A stretch of DNA of 11,352 nt, from NCBI GenBank assembly GCA_946481265.1, contig CAMLNE010000111.1, positions 1 through 11,352 of the forward strand, written 5' to 3'. Numbering within the stretch: position 1 is the stretch's first letter; each line of letters starts with the position of its first letter. Below, in pieces: positions 9,721 through 11,352 of the stretch. Position numbers and translations under genes: made by a program. The notes under the pieces were generated by a model. It searched no databases and was not told the DNA's origin. It saw nothing but the letters and a program-made list of their open reading frames with translations. Source of the stretch: an uncultured Panacagrimonas sp. (GTDB taxonomy: Bacteria > Pseudomonadota > Gammaproteobacteria > Nevskiales > Nevskiaceae).

Positions 9721-10655
9721 CGGTCACCGCCCTGCGCGTGCAGCGCGCGGTCCCAGTACGGCTCGTCGGCACCGAAGCGTTCGACCAGAAAATCCACGAA
9801 CAGGCCGACCTTGCGCGAATCGCGTCGGTGCGCCGGCCACACCGCGTGGATCGAAGCTCCCTCGTGGGCACTCCAGCCGGGCAGCAGCAGCACCAGCCGA
9901 CCGTGCCGCACATCCTCGCCCACCATGTAGCTGGGCAGATGCGCGACGCCCAGCCCGTGCAGCGCCATCTTGTGCAGCGGCTCCATCACGTTGGAGCGGA
10001 AGGCGCCGCGCACCTGCACCCGCAGCGCATGGCCGCCCGGATCGTGGAAGACCCACAGCGTCGGATCCGGCTCGGGCGAGAACAGCAGGCACTCGTGCTC
10101 CGCCAGCTGCGCCGGGTGCACGGGCAGGCCGTGGTTGCGCAGGTATCCGGGCGAGGCGACCACGCACATCCGCAGCGGCGCCAGTGCCCGCGAGTGCAGG
10201 TTCGGCGCCGGCTGGCGCGTGACCCGCAGCGCCATGTCATAGCTCTCCTCGGCGAAATCGATGACGCGGTTGCTCAGGTCGAACTCCAGCTCGAGCTGGG
10301 GGTGACGGCGCCGGAACTCGGCCAAGGTCGGCGCGATGTGCAGGGCCACCATCGACGGCGGTGCGCTGACCCGGAGGACGCCGCGCAGCTCGGTCTGGGT
10401 CTGCGCCAGCGACTGCTCCGTTCCCTCGAGCTCCAGAATCAGCCGTGCGCAGTGCGCATAGAGGACCTCGCCGGCCTCCGTCAGCGAAAGCTTGCGCGTG
10501 CTGCGGTTGAGCAGCCGCGCACCCAGGCTCTGCTCGAGCTTGGCCACGTGCTTGCTGGCGACCGAGGTGGACACCTCCAGGCGCCGCGCCGCGAGCGCGA
10601 AGCTGCCGGCCTCCACCACCCGCGCGAAGGTGACCATCTGGATCGGATCGTCCAT
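9717..10655 (-). CDS. LysR-family transcriptional regulator, second of a paralogous pair
   Basis: This is a 312-residue LysR regulator. The winged helix-turn-helix runs from MVTFARVVEAGSFALAARRLE to LTEAGE; the effector domain starts near RVSAPPSM, with SNRVIDFAEESYDMALRVT in its first half and FVDFLVERFG near the end. The frame stays open upstream to 11018, but that part overlaps the divergent cytochrome gene and carries no family sequence, so I chose the ATG at 10655 (MDDPIQMVTF); an ATG six codons later is possible. No strong Shine-Dalgarno is seen. It shares many identical blocks with the LysR protein encoded next and overlaps that gene by 4 nt, pointing to tandem duplication. It diverges from a cytochrome c gene 113 bp away, its most likely target by the usual LysR rule, along with self-regulation. 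Confidence 0.93.
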   Translation of the reverse strand: MDDPIQMVTFARVVEAGSFALAARRLEVSTSVASKHVAKLEQSLGARLLNRSTRKLSLTEAGEVLYAHCARLILELEGTEQSLAQTQTELRGVLRVSAPPSMVALHIAPTLAEFRRRHPQLELEFDLSNRVIDFAEESYDMALRVTRQPAPNLHSRALAPLRMCVVASPGYLRNHGLPVHPAQLAEHECLLFSPEPDPTLWVFHDPGGHALRVQVRGAFRSNVMEPLHKMALHGLGVAHLPSYMVGEDVRHGRLVLLLPGWSAHEGASIHAVWPAHRRDSRKVGLFVDFLVERFGADEPYWDRALHAQGGDR

Positions 10656-10675
10656 CACGGCCGGGGCCCCACGTT

Positions 10676-10703
10676 GCCGGAACGGAAGCAATCTTATTCC
10701 GGC
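10676..10703. promoter_or_regulatory. Inverted repeat between lysR and cytochrome gene, candidate operator
   Basis: GCCGGAA (10676-10682) and TTCCGGC (10697-10703) form a perfect 7-bp inverted repeat with a 14-nt AT-richer spacer, inside the 113-bp divergent intergenic region. On the minus strand the spacer edge contains TAAGAT, a possible -10 for the lysR pair, without a clear -35. Position and symmetry fit a LysR-type binding site, but no T-N11-A core is obvious. Confidence 0.4.
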
Positions 10704-10768
10704 GCCTGCGCTGTGCTCGCGCCATGCCGCACCTAGAGTGGATTCACGTCGTCCAGGAGTCCGCCGCC

Positions 10769-11290
10769 ATGCAACTGCACCCCCTGTTCCTTGTCGCCAC
10801 CCTGCTGGCCGCCACGCCGGCCTCCTGCGGCCTGGCCGCCGGCGCGGATCCGCAGCGACCCGTGATCGCGGGCAGCCAGCCCGTGTCCCCGGCCGAAATC
10901 GAGCGCGGCCGCTATGTCGTGCGCATCGCCGGTTGCAACGACTGCCACACCAGCGGCTACGCGAGCAGCGGCGGCCAGGTGCCGGAAGAGGACTGGCTGC
11001 TCGGCGATGCCACCGCATACGAAGGCCCCTGGGGCACCACGTTCGCGACCAACCTGCGCCTGAGCATGCTGCGCTTCAACGACGAACAGTGGCTGCGGCA
11101 TGCGCGCTCGTTCGCGGCCCGGCCGCCGATGCCGGCGTTCACGCTGCACGCGATGAGCGACGCGGACCTGATCGCCGTGCTCCGCTTCGTCCAGTGGCTC
11201 GGCCCCAGGGGCGAACCCGCACCGCAGGCGCTGCCGCCGGGCGAGACCTGGCTTGGGCCGGTGGTCCGCTACTCCGCCAATCGGCCCTGA
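10769..11290 (+). CDS. Exported monohaem c-type cytochrome
   Basis: This 173-residue periplasmic electron carrier starts at the ATG at 10769, which has AGGAG (10755-10759) 9 nt upstream. An in-frame ATG at 10724 would put hydrophilic residues before the signal peptide. Residues 1-26 form a Sec-type signal sequence (LFLVATLLAATPA) with possible cleavage at an A-x-A site near 23-26. The single haem site is C56-N-D-C-H60. PPMPAF supplies the likely axial ligand M121. The segments GPWGTTFATNLRL and MSDADLIAVLRFVQWLGP resemble single domains of cytochrome subunits of alcohol or aldehyde dehydrogenases. No dehydrogenase gene is visible within the window, so the redox partner is unknown. C20 gives a poor lipobox (P-A-S-C), so lipidation is unlikely. 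The gene is divergent from the LysR pair and probably controlled by it. Confidence 0.9.
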   Translation: MQLHPLFLVATLLAATPASCGLAAGADPQRPVIAGSQPVSPAEIERGRYVVRIAGCNDCHTSGYASSGGQVPEEDWLLGDATAYEGPWGTTFATNLRLSMLRFNDEQWLRHARSFAARPPMPAFTLHAMSDADLIAVLRFVQWLGPRGEPAPQALPPGETWLGPVVRYSANRP

Positions 11291-11352
11291 GTGCCGGTCG
11301 GCGCGGAGTTCCTCGTTGTGACGCGCTGGGCGTCGATCGCGGCGATCGAGGC
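11291..11352. other. Uncalled right edge with a 17-bp near-palindrome
   Basis: The final 62 bases hold no gene I can support. TCGATCGC (11333-11340) and GCGATCGA (11342-11349) are mirror complements around a single G. The spacing is too tight for an RNA hairpin but possible for a dimeric protein site. No terminator with a U-tract follows the cytochrome gene before the edge. Confidence 0.4.

Noticed and set aside
11291..11352. GTG-initiated frame open to the right edge
   Set aside because: It directly abuts the cytochrome stop with no Shine-Dalgarno, and 20 codons are too few to distinguish from chance in GC-rich DNA.

Overview
The window is GC-rich, gene-dense chromosomal DNA. It looks like a gammaproteobacterium of the Xanthomonadaceae/Lysobacteraceae type (Lysobacter, Luteimonas and relatives). 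This rests on remembered similarity of the Pgk, Gap and omega proteins, the tkt-gap-pgk order and the CGATTCC-type spacer repeats, not on a database search. I see no mobile element, CRISPR array, rRNA or tRNA gene. The content is mostly housekeeping, and I do not see a complete new defence or biosynthetic system.

Left part (1-3310): a minus-strand gene for a COG2085-type dinucleotide-binding reductase (60-701) is followed by a weak hairpin. It diverges from a plus-strand gene for a 795-residue exported lipoprotein (866-3253). The lipoprotein has a polyglycine linker, an N-terminal module with an EF-hand-like loop, and about four degenerate beta-rich repeats. Its promoter region carries two short inverted repeats, and the gene ends at a strong intrinsic terminator. 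It is the least understood gene here.

Central part (3330-8768, all minus strand): reading leftwards, the order is gmk, rpoZ, tkt, gap, pgk. Gmk makes GDP and RpoZ is the omega subunit of RNA polymerase. Tkt, Gap and Pgk form a central-carbon block joining the pentose phosphate pathway to lower glycolysis. The gap-pgk spacer is unusual: it holds a 16-bp hairpin with a U-tract that pairs fully only in the minus-strand RNA, then an octamer tandem repeat next to the pgk start.

Right part (8809-11352): two co-linear, paralogous LysR-type regulators overlap by 4 nt on the minus strand. They diverge from a plus-strand gene for a small exported c-type cytochrome (10769-11290). The 113-bp divergent spacer has a 7-bp inverted repeat that is a natural candidate operator. 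The last 62 bases hold no gene I can call.
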